Assembly: GCA_963678275.1 (NCBI GenBank)
Contig: OY782765.1
Span: 3,410,001-3,474,000, forward strand
Length of the DNA stretch: 64,000 bases
Reading direction: 5' to 3'
DNA from: G963677445 sp963678275
Lineage (GTDB): Bacteria; Bacteroidota; Ignavibacteria; Ignavibacteriales; Melioribacteraceae
The number at the start of each line of letters is the position of its first letter. Position 1 is the stretch's first letter. Made by a program: the position numbers and the translations under genes. The notes beneath the pieces are model-generated. The model made no database searches, was not told where the DNA came from, and was given only the letters and a program-made list of their open reading frames with translations. Below, piece after piece: positions 18,041 through 26,177 of this stretch.

Positions 18041-18065
18041 AGGGCTCTTTTATGAGCCCTTTTTT
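18041..18065 (+). terminator. Rho-independent terminator of the TlpA-like gene
   Basis: AGGGCTC (18041-18047), six-base loop, GAGCCCT (18054-18060), then a run of T to 18065. It lies 24 bp after the stop codon. Confidence 0.9.
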
Positions 18066-18185
18066 CTGTTATCCGTAATATTACTATTTTATTTGCTTCC
18101 GCTAATTACCCGGCTCACCATTTGAAACTAATTCATTTGTTATTTCATTTTAAAGGATAACGAATCTTTTATCAGGAAAATTTTA

Positions 18186-19118
18186 ATGAATCAAATGAAT
18201 AATTATATCGCGTTATTGGTTATAGTATTATCCTTTCTTTCCATAGCCTGGCATCCTGCTTCATCTGTCAGCTCCTCCGGGTCAAAATCAATTTCAGCGG
18301 AATTCAAAAAATACTGGTATGACGGTAAAGCTGAACTGAACCGATATGAAATAAAACAAGCCCGCTATGGCGAAATACATGAAGGAGAAGCTGTTCTCAT
18401 ATTTGTAACAGAGCCGTTTCTTACCGAATCACAGGTTAAAAAGGATGTTGCTGGTTCAAAAGAGAAATCAACAAGTGTTCTGAAGCTGAATTTCACTCGT
18501 AACTTTTATACAGGAATTTACCCCTATACACTTATGACATCCGTCTTCGACCCTGTCAGTTCCGATTGGGCTCACCCTTTGAAACTGACAAATATCGTAA
18601 CCGAATGGTGCGGCAACAGCTTTCAGCAGCTCAACAACCGAAAAAACCATTTTGAGATACAGTCATTTTCCTATTTCCAGGCTGAGGGTGATACAAAATC
18701 AACAGTCGAAAAATCATTTCTTGAGGATGAGATATGGACCAAAATCAGAATCAGTCCTGAGCAGCTTCCTGAAGGGAAAATCAAAGTGATTCCCGGCGCG
18801 CAGTTTTCCCGCTTTGCGCATATCGAATTAAAACCTCAGAACGCGGCTGGAATGTTATATGACAATAAAGATGGCACATCAACTTATGAGCTTCGATATG
18901 AAGATATTAAGCGAACACTCAAAGTTTATTATAACAATAACTTTCCACATGATATTACCGGCTGGAAAGAGATTGTTAAAAGCGGATTTGGAAAGGGGAA
19001 AATACTCACAACAGAAGCTGTTCGCAAGAATTTAACGAAATCGGCATACTGGAGCAAAAACAGTCCGGCTGATTCTGCTGCCAGAAAAGATTTTGGATTG
19101 CGCCGGGGCCTCAATTAA
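18186..19118 (+). CDS. Conserved secreted protein of unknown function
   Basis: 310 residues with an N-terminal signal sequence (residues about 6-25, IALLVIVLSFLSIAW). The start at 18186 follows AGGAAAATTTTA; the ATG at 18198 is an alternative. The mature protein begins with FKKYWYDGKAELNRYEIKQ, then ARYGEIHEGEAVLIFVTEPF. I recall this pattern from Bacteroidota proteins that databases sometimes label septum formation inhibitor Maf, but it shows none of the nucleotide-pyrophosphatase motifs of true Maf. Predominantly beta with aromatic-rich strands. No catalytic motif visible. It has its own transcription unit after the preceding terminator. Confidence 0.75.
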   Translation: MNQMNNYIALLVIVLSFLSIAWHPASSVSSSGSKSISAEFKKYWYDGKAELNRYEIKQARYGEIHEGEAVLIFVTEPFLTESQVKKDVAGSKEKSTSVLKLNFTRNFYTGIYPYTLMTSVFDPVSSDWAHPLKLTNIVTEWCGNSFQQLNNRKNHFEIQSFSYFQAEGDTKSTVEKSFLEDEIWTKIRISPEQLPEGKIKVIPGAQFSRFAHIELKPQNAAGMLYDNKDGTSTYELRYEDIKRTLKVYYNNNFPHDITGWKEIVKSGFGKGKILTTEAVRKNLTKSAYWSKNSPADSAARKDFGLRRGLN

Positions 19119-19126
19119 TTCTTTAG

Positions 19127-19148
19127 GGAGAAGGCGCGCCTTGTCTCC
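19127..19148. terminator. Possible bidirectional hairpin between convergent genes
   Basis: GGAGAAGG, loop CGCG, CCTTGTCTCC with one unpaired base, placed 9 bp after the stop of the secreted protein and before the end of gmhA. It lacks a T run, so termination is only suggested. Confidence 0.35.
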
Positions 19149-19167
19149 AACCCCAAATTATTAAACT

Positions 19168-19755
19168 TTATCCTTCTCCGTAAAGACTTTCTTCCACACC
19201 TTCACATAATATATGAGCGACAGTAATATGTCCTTCCTGTATCCGCTGAACATTTTTTGAAGGAATTATCACAGGCACATCAACCAATTCCTTCAGTTTC
19301 CCTCCTGTGCTCCCCAGAAAACCAATTGCCTTCATACCTTTTTCGTGAGCTTTCTTTACCGCGCGGACAACATTTTCCGAATTGCCGCTGGTGGATATTG
19401 CCAGCAAAACATCACCTTCGTTTCCTAATCCTTCCACATTCCGGGCAAATACATTGTCGAACCCTATATCATTGCCCCCGGCGGTAAGGTTGGATGTGTC
19501 TGTGGTAAGGGCTATTGCCGGGAGGGCAGGGCGGTTTATATGATGGCTGAGCCTGATCATAAATTCGGCGGCTATATGCTGAGAGTCAGCCGCGCTTCCG
19601 CCGTTTCCGCAAAGCAAAAGTTTGCCGCCATTTTTGAAACTTTCACATACAAGATTGATTGAATTAATTATCTCGACTGAGCAGGAATCTATTATCTTTA
19701 ATTTAACATCAGCGCTTTCCCTGAGGGAATTTTCCAGGAAATTTTTCAAATCCAA
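19168..19755 (-). CDS. gmhA: Phosphoheptose isomerase (sedoheptulose 7-phosphate isomerase)
   Basis: Converts D-sedoheptulose 7-phosphate to heptose 7-phosphate, the first step of ADP-heptose synthesis for lipopolysaccharide core. At 195 residues the length is normal for GmhA. The SIS fold is clear: GNGGSAADSQHIAAEF (about residues 52-67) forms the phosphate-binding start, ALTTDTSNLTAGGND the middle and AISTSGNSENV the second phosphate loop. The C-terminal IQEGHITVAHILCEGVE carries the conserved Glu/His of the GmhA active site, separating it from other SIS proteins. It lies 16 bp downstream of the GGGP synthase gene on the same strand, so the two are probably co-transcribed. Confidence 0.9.
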   Translation of the reverse strand: MDLKNFLENSLRESADVKLKIIDSCSVEIINSINLVCESFKNGGKLLLCGNGGSAADSQHIAAEFMIRLSHHINRPALPAIALTTDTSNLTAGGNDIGFDNVFARNVEGLGNEGDVLLAISTSGNSENVVRAVKKAHEKGMKAIGFLGSTGGKLKELVDVPVIIPSKNVQRIQEGHITVAHILCEGVEESLYGEG

Positions 19756-19771
19756 TTTTTCACCTTAATTG

Positions 19772-20530
19772 TTATACTTCGAGCGGGAGCTTATGATGAA
19801 TAACTCCGGCAAATTCAGAAATTTTCGACCAGTTATTTTCATCTTCAAAAAAGTTGCCAACCACAATAACCGAAGCTCCGTTTTTGACCTTGTTTCCTAT
19901 AGTAGCCGAATCCCTCAATCCCCCGCCGACAATCACCGGAGCTTCGACTATAGAGGATACCGCTTTGACCATTTCATCGGGCACACTTCTTTCGGCGCCC
20001 GAACCAGCTTCAAGGTAAATCATTTTCATACCGAGATATTCAGCGGCAAGAGCTGTGGCGGCGGCAATTTCCGGTTTTTTCGCCGGCACAGGCTTACTTT
20101 CGCTCATATATTCTGCCGTTGTCATGCTGCCCGATTCCACCAGAATATATCCCGTTGACAAAGGTTCAATGCCATATTTTTTTATCAGGGGAGCAGCCAT
20201 TATATGTTTGCCGATGATCTGCTCGGCATTCCGGCTGCTGATAAGGGAAATGAAAAGCAGGGCGTCGGCAGTGGCGTCAACCTGGTCGATACTGCCGGGG
20301 AAAATGATAACCGGCAGTGAACTGTTATCTTTAATCGCCCGGATGCTTTTATTCAGATCGCCATCCATCAGAAGGCTGCCGCCTATCAGAAAACCATCAG
20401 CGCCCTGCTTCTCACATAAAATACTAAACTCCTTCAGCCTTTCCGGAGAAATTTTATCAGGATCAACGAGCACAAGAAATGCTGCTCCCTTTTTCTGAAT
20501 GGTTTCTGATATGTAATTAAAAATTTTCAT
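19772..20530 (-). CDS. Geranylgeranylglyceryl/heptaprenylglyceryl phosphate synthase family protein
   Basis: TIM-barrel prenyltransferase that joins a polyprenyl diphosphate to glycerol 1-phosphate, forming an ether bond. 252 residues. Family signatures are LVLVDPDKISPE near the N-terminus, ADGFLIGGSLL, VIIFPGSIDQVD, MIYLEAGSGAE and the phosphate-binding IVGGGLRDSATI and GASVIVVGNFFE at the end. The length and LEAGSG motif fit the group II GGGPS of Archaea and Bacteroidota rather than Firmicutes PcrB. In bacteria the product and role are largely unsettled. It is the first gene of a two-gene unit with gmhA. Confidence 0.88.
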   Translation of the reverse strand: MKIFNYISETIQKKGAAFLVLVDPDKISPERLKEFSILCEKQGADGFLIGGSLLMDGDLNKSIRAIKDNSSLPVIIFPGSIDQVDATADALLFISLISSRNAEQIIGKHIMAAPLIKKYGIEPLSTGYILVESGSMTTAEYMSESKPVPAKKPEIAAATALAAEYLGMKMIYLEAGSGAERSVPDEMVKAVSSIVEAPVIVGGGLRDSATIGNKVKNGASVIVVGNFFEDENNWSKISEFAGVIHHKLPLEV

Positions 20531-20615
20531 TTTGTATATTTGTGTACATCATCAAATCGAATTGATAAAGATAATAAAGTTTGTCTTAATTCTAAATAAA
20601 GAGAATTTTAATTTT

Positions 20616-20798
20616 ATGTCTGAATCGAATAAAAAAGAGAATTTAACCGAAAAATTTCCATCTTTTTGTGATTACACCTGTAAACATGCCGCTTTTGCCG
20701 ATCCGTCATCAATAGGCGCATGCCGAAAAGACCTGGCTGTCTGGTGCAATTACTTTAAAAGATACAATAACAAAAATAACAAATGTCTGGGGAAATAA
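20616..20798 (+). CDS. 60-residue cysteine-rich protein of unknown function
   Basis: Small, probably cytosolic protein with no signal peptide or membrane segment. The ATG at 20616 follows AAAGAG; upstream in-frame starts lack support. Five cysteines lie in the pattern C-x3-C-x11-C-x8-C-x13-C (FCDYTCKHAAF, GACRKDLAVWC, NKCLGK), suggesting a metal site or an iron-sulfur ligand set. Basic C-terminus. It is divergent from the GGGP synthase gene (85 bp apart) and nearly abuts the convergent tex gene. I do not recognise a named family. Confidence 0.6.
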   Translation: MSESNKKENLTEKFPSFCDYTCKHAAFADPSSIGACRKDLAVWCNYFKRYNNKNNKCLGK

Positions 20799-20822
20799 GC
20801 CTTGATGTCAGTCAACAAGGCT
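20798..20822 (-). terminator. Possible terminator overlapping the end of tex
   Basis: AGCCTTG and CAAGGCT arms (20798-20804, 20816-20822) with an 11-base loop containing the tex stop codon. On the minus strand it is followed by TTATTT. Moderate support only. Confidence 0.4.
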
Positions 20823-22976
20823 CAATGAAATTCTTCCCTTTTCAATATTTACTTCTATAATTTTAACATCAATAATATCGGCAACATTCAATACTTCCAA
20901 AGGTGATTTAATAAATTTTTTCGCCATTCTGGAAATATGCAAAAGACCATCCTGTTTTACGCCTATATCGACAAAGGCGCCGAAATCGACAATATTCCTT
21001 ACGGTTCCTTTTAATACCATTCCCTCTTCCAGATCCTCCATTTTAAGGACGTCGCTCCTCAAAATCGGTCCGGGCATCTCTTCACGGGGGTCGCGTCCCG
21101 GTTTATTAAGGTTTTCCAATATGTCAACCAGGGTAGGTTCGCCGACTCCTATTTTTTGCGCGATATTTTTTATTCCCTTCTGCTTTACATATAACCCGAT
21201 AAGATTTCCCTTGTATTTTATTTCCTCAGGTTTAGTTCCCACCTCTTTTATCAATTCTACTGTGGGTTTATATGATTCAGGGTGAATAAAAGTATCATCA
21301 AGAGGGTTATCTCCTCCCGGCACCTTAAGAAATCCTGCCGCCTGCTCAAATGTTTTCACACCCATACCCGACACATTCATCAGCTCATCACGGCTTCTGA
21401 AACGTCCATTTGTTTCCCGGTGGAATACAATACTGCGCGCGAGTTTTTTATTCAGTCCCGATACATAGGTCAATAGAGAAGCAGAAGCAGTATTTACATC
21501 GACTCCCACATAGTTCACACAACTTACCACCACATCATCCAGCTTTTTGCCAAGCAGCTTTTGATCCACATCATGCTGATAAAGGCCCACCCCTATCGAC
21601 TTGGGCTGAATTTTCACAAGTTCGGCCAGGGGATCGAGAACCCGGCGGGCAATGGAAATATTTCCTCTCTGGCTCGCTTCAAGGTCGGGGAATTCCTGCC
21701 TTGCAACTTCCGACGCCGAATACACCGACGCTCCCGCTTCATTTACAATCAGATAATGGCAATCGAGGTTGTGATTATTTATCATTCCGGCAACGAGGAG
21801 TTCCGTTTCCCTGCTTGCAGTTCCATTGCCAATAGCGATAAGATCAATCTTATGTCTTTCTATATAATCGAGAAGAACTCTTTCAGCGGCGGCAGTTTTC
21901 CTCTGCGGAGGATGGGGATATATTGTGGCCCCCTCAATATATTTTCCGGTGCTGTCGATTACGGCCACCTTTGATCCGGAAGCAAACCCCGGGTCTATTC
22001 CCATAATTTTTTTCCCGGCCACCGGAGCCTGAAGAAGAAGCTGACGAAGATTTGAAGCAAATATTTCAATCGCGTGTAGATCAGACTTTTCGGTCATCAA
22101 TCCCCTGACCTCTCTCTCAATAGATGGATAAATCAGCCGGGTAAATGAATCATCCACAACATCTTCGAGTATCTCGGCAAATTCTGTTTCATCATATTCA
22201 AAAAAAGCGCTGAATACTTCACCAAGCGCGTCCGGTTTCTGGTAACTCAAAACCACTTTAAGAAAGTTTTCCCTTTCGCCACGATTGATTGCAAGCAACT
22301 GGTATGGTTTAATTCTGCTCAGTTCCATTTTGAAATCATGGTAGATTTCATATACATCCTTCGCTTTTGCCGGATGTTCAGCTTTTTCCGAGGTCTCTTT
22401 TGCCGAAACTATAGTCGCGGTTTCCATCAGAAAATCACGCACCGCCTGGCGCACTTCGGCGGTGTCGCTTATCATTTCAGCAATAATATCTTTTGCTCCC
22501 TGTAAAGCCTCTTCAACGGAGTTTACACCAAGTTCTTCATCGATAAACTCTTCAAGTTTAGCGTTAAAATCTCCTGTAAAACGGGGATTCTCAATGATAA
22601 ATAACGCCAGCGGCTCAAGACCTTTTGCTTTTGCCATTGTGCCCCTGGTTTTTCTTTTGGGTTTATATGGCAGATAAAGATCCTCAACTTCCTGAAGTTT
22701 ACCGCAAGCCTCAATTTTAGCTTTTAACTCATCGGTAAGTTTCCCCTGTTCTTCTATACTGTTAAGAACTGTAGCCTTTCTATCTTCGAGTATCGTAAGA
22801 TAACTATTCCTGTCCTCAATTACCCTTAGCTGTTCCTCATCAAGTCCGCCGGTTCTTTCCTTACGGTATCTGGCGATAAAAGGTATCGTGGCTCCCTCAC
22901 CAAAAAGATCAAGAACAGTTTTAACCTGCTGCACCTGAACACCCATTTCTTCCGCAATAAAACGGGGTATATCCAT
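20808..22976 (-). CDS. tex: Tex-family RNA-binding transcription accessory protein
   Basis: Cytosolic nucleic-acid-binding protein related to eukaryotic Spt6; bacterial roles include transcription and stress tolerance. 722 residues from the ATG at 22976, where GAGGAAAGT precedes the start; the open frame runs 93 codons further upstream, but through an inverted-repeat region. Domains in order: helical Tex N-terminus (about 1-190, with ATIPFIARYRKE), YqgF-like RNase H fold (about 325-430, KIMGIDPGFASGSKVAV), helix-hairpin-helix repeats (about 495-560, VSGLNKKLARSIV) and a C-terminal S1 domain (about 640-715, GTVRNIVDFGAFVDIG). Convergent with the Cys-rich gene. Full length, no defects. Confidence 0.94.
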   Translation of the reverse strand: MDIPRFIAEEMGVQVQQVKTVLDLFGEGATIPFIARYRKERTGGLDEEQLRVIEDRNSYLTILEDRKATVLNSIEEQGKLTDELKAKIEACGKLQEVEDLYLPYKPKRKTRGTMAKAKGLEPLALFIIENPRFTGDFNAKLEEFIDEELGVNSVEEALQGAKDIIAEMISDTAEVRQAVRDFLMETATIVSAKETSEKAEHPAKAKDVYEIYHDFKMELSRIKPYQLLAINRGERENFLKVVLSYQKPDALGEVFSAFFEYDETEFAEILEDVVDDSFTRLIYPSIEREVRGLMTEKSDLHAIEIFASNLRQLLLQAPVAGKKIMGIDPGFASGSKVAVIDSTGKYIEGATIYPHPPQRKTAAAERVLLDYIERHKIDLIAIGNGTASRETELLVAGMINNHNLDCHYLIVNEAGASVYSASEVARQEFPDLEASQRGNISIARRVLDPLAELVKIQPKSIGVGLYQHDVDQKLLGKKLDDVVVSCVNYVGVDVNTASASLLTYVSGLNKKLARSIVFHRETNGRFRSRDELMNVSGMGVKTFEQAAGFLKVPGGDNPLDDTFIHPESYKPTVELIKEVGTKPEEIKYKGNLIGLYVKQKGIKNIAQKIGVGEPTLVDILENLNKPGRDPREEMPGPILRSDVLKMEDLEEGMVLKGTVRNIVDFGAFVDIGVKQDGLLHISRMAKKFIKSPLEVLNVADIIDVKIIEVNIEKGRISLSLVD

Positions 22977-23469
22977 ACTTTCCTCATTCAAAAAATTAAA
23001 AAAAACTATATTAACAAAATAATCGTAATCGTTATCATAAACTGGCTGAACCAGAAAAAAGTTTGCTGACCACGCCAGGTTTAGTCCTCCCCCGTCAATG
23101 AAGAAAAGCGCTTCATTGCCACCCCCTCCAAAGGGGGATAAAAGACGTAATGTCCCCCTTTGGAGGGGGTGGCCTCCGGTCGTCTTTTGCCGGAGGTCGG
23201 GGGAGGACTCACCTCGAGTAACCACAAAACTTTTACCTGGCAAATATACTTTCAACTCGTTGATATATTTCTTGCCATTTTGCGTAGAATTTAACTCCTT
23301 ACGGAGTAATCGTAATCGATAAAAATTTCAAAGACAAATCATAAAAAATAATTCACATTTCCATTGCCACATGAAAAGCAATCACATTTCCTGACAAACA
23401 AAGATATTTTTCATATCTTTGGCAAACAAAATACAGGTGACAAAAATAATAAAACTTTCGGGGAATATT
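22977..23469. repeat. Divergent spacer with large palindromes
   Basis: Spacer between tex (minus) and the ArsC-family gene (plus). It contains the 20-bp inverted repeat at 23119-23172, a second hairpin CCTCCGG/CCGGAGG (23173-23179, 23190-23196) and a CATTTTGCGTAGAATTT module near 23276. The palindromes explain the spurious upstream extension of the tex frame. Confidence 0.75.
23119..23172. repeat. Perfect 20-bp inverted repeat
   Basis: Arms 23119-23138 and 23153-23172 are exact reverse complements (CCACCCCCTCC, AAAGGGGGA and its partner) with a 14-base loop. Each arm also folds on itself. The style matches palindromic repeats common in Bacteroidota intergenic DNA. Confidence 0.92.
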
Positions 23470-23820
23470 ATGGAAAAAATAAATGTATATGAAAAGCCCA
23501 CATGCACTACATGCCGGAAAATGATAAAACTGCTTAAAGAGAAGGGTTACGACTTCGACCGGATAAATTATTATATAGAACCCTTCACAAAAGAAAAACT
23601 TGAAGAATTATTAAAAAAAGCCGGTATAAAACCGTCAGAACTTATCCGCCGCAAAGGTGATCCCTATAAAGCGCTTGATATGAAAAATAACAGTTATACC
23701 GAAGAACAGATACTTAATTTTATGGTCGAAAATCCCGATCTGGTTGAGCGTCCAATCATCGAAAAAGGAAACAAAGCTGTTCTAGCCCGCCCCATCGAAA
23801 AAGCGCTTGAGATTATATAG
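23470..23820 (+). CDS. ArsC/Spx-family thioredoxin-fold protein (arsenate reductase-like)
   Basis: 116-residue cytosolic protein. The ATG at 23470 follows CGGGG; upstream in-frame starts would add 17 residues absent from the family. The N-terminus reads INVYEKPTCTTCRKMIKLL with a C12-x2-C15 pair. The ArsC fold continues with PFTKEKLEELLKKAG, SELIRRKGDPY and the cis-Pro/Arg region LVERPIIEKGNKAVLARP. This could be a true glutaredoxin- or thioredoxin-dependent arsenate reductase or a YffB-like protein of other function. No other arsenic gene is nearby, which favours caution. Confidence 0.82.
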   Translation: MEKINVYEKPTCTTCRKMIKLLKEKGYDFDRINYYIEPFTKEKLEELLKKAGIKPSELIRRKGDPYKALDMKNNSYTEEQILNFMVENPDLVERPIIEKGNKAVLARPIEKALEII

Positions 23821-25033
23821 AATCAAGCTTGAGACCGGCAAAGCCTGTACCAGAAGCAATTTTGAAAAGGAAAAATCGTATACATAGATTGGCAGAGTCA
23901 GAACCAAACTAATTCTGTCGTCCCTGACGGGAATTATTAACCTTTCTTTATACATTTCCCCCTATTTGAAAATAGGGGCTATTATCTTTCATCCCTGCCG
24001 GGATTCTTTTTTACATGAAACTATTTGTAACGAGATGAATCAGATGTAAAAAGTCCCGTTAGGGACGACAGACAATAGCCCCGCAATTCATTGTGGGGAA
24101 ATAAGTTAAGAAGTTGATCAAAAGTCCCGCCAGGGATTCTCCGCGGCGAACAGGCAGACAGTATTCCCCGGTAAATTGATGGTCAAATAAAATTTTGCCA
24201 TTTTGCGTAGAATTTCACTCTTTACGGAATAAGCGACTCCGAATGGAGTCGATTATTATTAGCCCCGGATGCAATTCCGTGGTATTATCAGGCAAATATT
24301 TCTTGCGACGCTGAAGGCGTCGAGAATATTAACAATCTAATATTCACGATAGCCATATTTGTCCCCTCTCGGGATTTTCTTTCAAGAAAAACTTTACGAT
24401 TTTACCTGAGATAGGAAACGTGATTTTCCTGCCCTGCAATGATTTTTTCAGCCGATACAGAAAATTAATCAGGTAATCCACAAATCCTTTAATCATGGTT
24501 CAGAAATGAGCCGGGTTTGATTTTACGCAGAAGCTTATTCATCTTGTGCTCTTCGCGCCTTCCCTGTGCCCTTAGTGGTTTTGTTTTCATCATTCCGGCG
24601 CTCGATTACGATAACGAAATTCCGTTCCGGAAATACAACTATGGCTCTTTATTATTAACTTTCATAATTTAATATTCTGCCATTCAAAGCACGAAAAATA
24701 TATAGACACCCAATTCCTGATTTTTAATTCCTCATTCCTAAGCTGACAAGCCAGAACCAAAAAGATATTCAGAAAAACAAACCATATAAAAAACCCCGGC
24801 AGGGGTGACATATATCCTATCGATTACAACATGTCTGACCTGTTATTATTTCACCCTTTCAGGGTTGGATAATATTGTTGATTGATTCAATTTCTATAAT
24901 CATGTCATCCCTTCGGGATTACTATAGTCGGAATTTATTTCGGAAAGATACTTTATATAATTTGAAGCGGGTAAAACATTTTAAGGGAAAATCTTATTCA
25001 GAACTCACCTGAAATAGTCAGAACAGAAAGAGA
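23821..25033. repeat. Hairpin-dense non-coding region
   Basis: No gene. Many different small palindromes occur: GTCCCTGACGGGAA (about 23926), CCCCTATTTGAAAATAGGGG (about 23972), CCCGTTAGGGAC (24055), GACTCCGAATGGAGTC (24225), CGACGCTGAAGGCGTCG (24308), CCCCGGCAGGGGT (about 24796), CACCCTTTCAGGGTT (24852) and CATCCCTTCGGGATTAC (24905). A mosaic block (GTCCCGCCAGGGATTCTCC to CATTTTGCGTAGAATTT) lies at 24122-24215, and a CTTTAATCATGGTTCAGA box near 24487. Confidence 0.75.
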
Positions 25034-25643
25034 TTTATGGATTTTGAATCGCGGCCTGATTATCTGCAACATGTTGTTACCGGGCTTATTGACAAATTTT
25101 ACTCCCCGGATTATCCTCAATATTTTGGCGTTAGTGTGGTGATAAGAGCCTGAATTTCCCCCCGGCAAAGCTGAGGAAAATCCCCCGAAGGGGGTTAAAC
25201 CGAATAGCCACGGGGTGTTCCCGCAGGGAATTCCCCGTGGGGGCGGTTAGTACAATATTGAAATTCTGGCTCAGCCGGTTTATGGATTTAGAATCGCGGC
25301 CTGACTATCGGCAATATGTTATTAGCGGGCTTTTTTGACAAATTTTGTTCCTTAGATTATCCTCAATATGTTGGCGTTAGTGTGTGTTGTTAAGAGCCTA
25401 AATTTCCCCCAGGCAAAGCTGAGGAAAATCCCCCGAAGGGGGTTAAACCGAATAGCCACGGGGTGTTCCCGCAGGGAATTCCCCGTGGGGGCGGTTAGTA
25501 CAATATTGAAATTCTGGCTCAGCCGGTTTATGGATTTTGAATCGCGGCCTGACTATCGGCAATATGTTATTAGCGGGCTTTTTTGACAAATTTTGTTCCT
25601 TAGATTATCCTCAATATGTTGGCGTTGGTGTGGTAATAAGAGC
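25034..25643. repeat. Tandem direct repeat of about 246 bp, two full copies plus a partial third
   Basis: Units start with TTTATGGATTT at 25034, 25279 and 25527, so the period is 245-248 bp; the third copy stops near 25640. Each full unit has a coding-looking stretch followed by the palindromes AATCCCCCGAAGGGGGTT and CCACGGGG/CCCCGTGG. Unit 1 reads as a 38-codon frame beginning MDFESRPDYLQHVV. In units 2 and 3 the same frame stops after 18 codons, suggesting a decayed gene start copied in tandem. Confidence 0.85.
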
Positions 25644-26177
25644 CTAATTCCTCTCTCCTGTTTCCTCCTCCGCTCCAATAATTTCATCAATTGTTGAAAT
25701 TTCACATTCTGTTTTCAGAAGGCCATAGAGCAGAACATCCCAGTATTTACCCTTTGAGTATTTTGCCTCGCGGTGTTTTCCTTCGAGCTGAAAACCATAT
25801 TTTTCAAATAATTGTATACTCGCGCCGTTATACTCAATAATTTCGGCCCATAGGCGGTGAAGATTCATCTTTTCAAAAGCATATTTAATCATTAGTCCCA
25901 GGGCCTCTTTCCCCGCTCCATACCCCTGCTTTTTTTCTGTGATCAACAGACTCAGTTCCGCTTTACGGTTAAACCACCTGAGAGATTTCAGGCGGATTTC
26001 ACCAATTAGCTCCCCTTCCCTTTCAATCCTGAATGCCATTTCTTCAGGCAGTTTTTCAGGATAAAGTCTTTTTTCCGACATCATAAAAAGCTGTCCGGAA
26101 TCCTGAACAAGACCGGCAAGCTGCGGATCATCCGGTTCGGTCGATTTAAGATACAGGTTATTCCCTTCAATTATCAT
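25644..26177 (-). CDS. GNAT-family N-acetyltransferase (RimJ/RimL type)
   Basis: 177-residue acetyl-CoA-dependent acyltransferase. The N-terminal strand NNLYLKSTEPDD and the central IGEIRLKSLRWFNRKAELSLLI segment fit the RimJ/RimL (Acetyltransf_3) group. The CoA-binding motif A is GYGAGKEALGLMIKYAF, followed by NLHRLWAEIIEYNGASIQLFEKYGFQLEG, the typical C-terminal block. Length is normal. The ATG overlaps the esterase stop by four bases (ATGA), so the genes are translationally coupled. It is the last gene of a long minus-strand unit. Substrate unknown; ribosomal protein, peptide or small-molecule acetylation are all possible. Confidence 0.88.
   Translation of the reverse strand: MIIEGNNLYLKSTEPDDPQLAGLVQDSGQLFMMSEKRLYPEKLPEEMAFRIEREGELIGEIRLKSLRWFNRKAELSLLITEKKQGYGAGKEALGLMIKYAFEKMNLHRLWAEIIEYNGASIQLFEKYGFQLEGKHREAKYSKGKYWDVLLYGLLKTECEISTIDEIIGAEEETGERN

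Noticed and set aside
22977..23255. 93-codon N-terminal extension of tex
   Set aside because: It runs through the perfect inverted repeat, lacks homology to Tex, and the ATG at 22976 has a good ribosome site.
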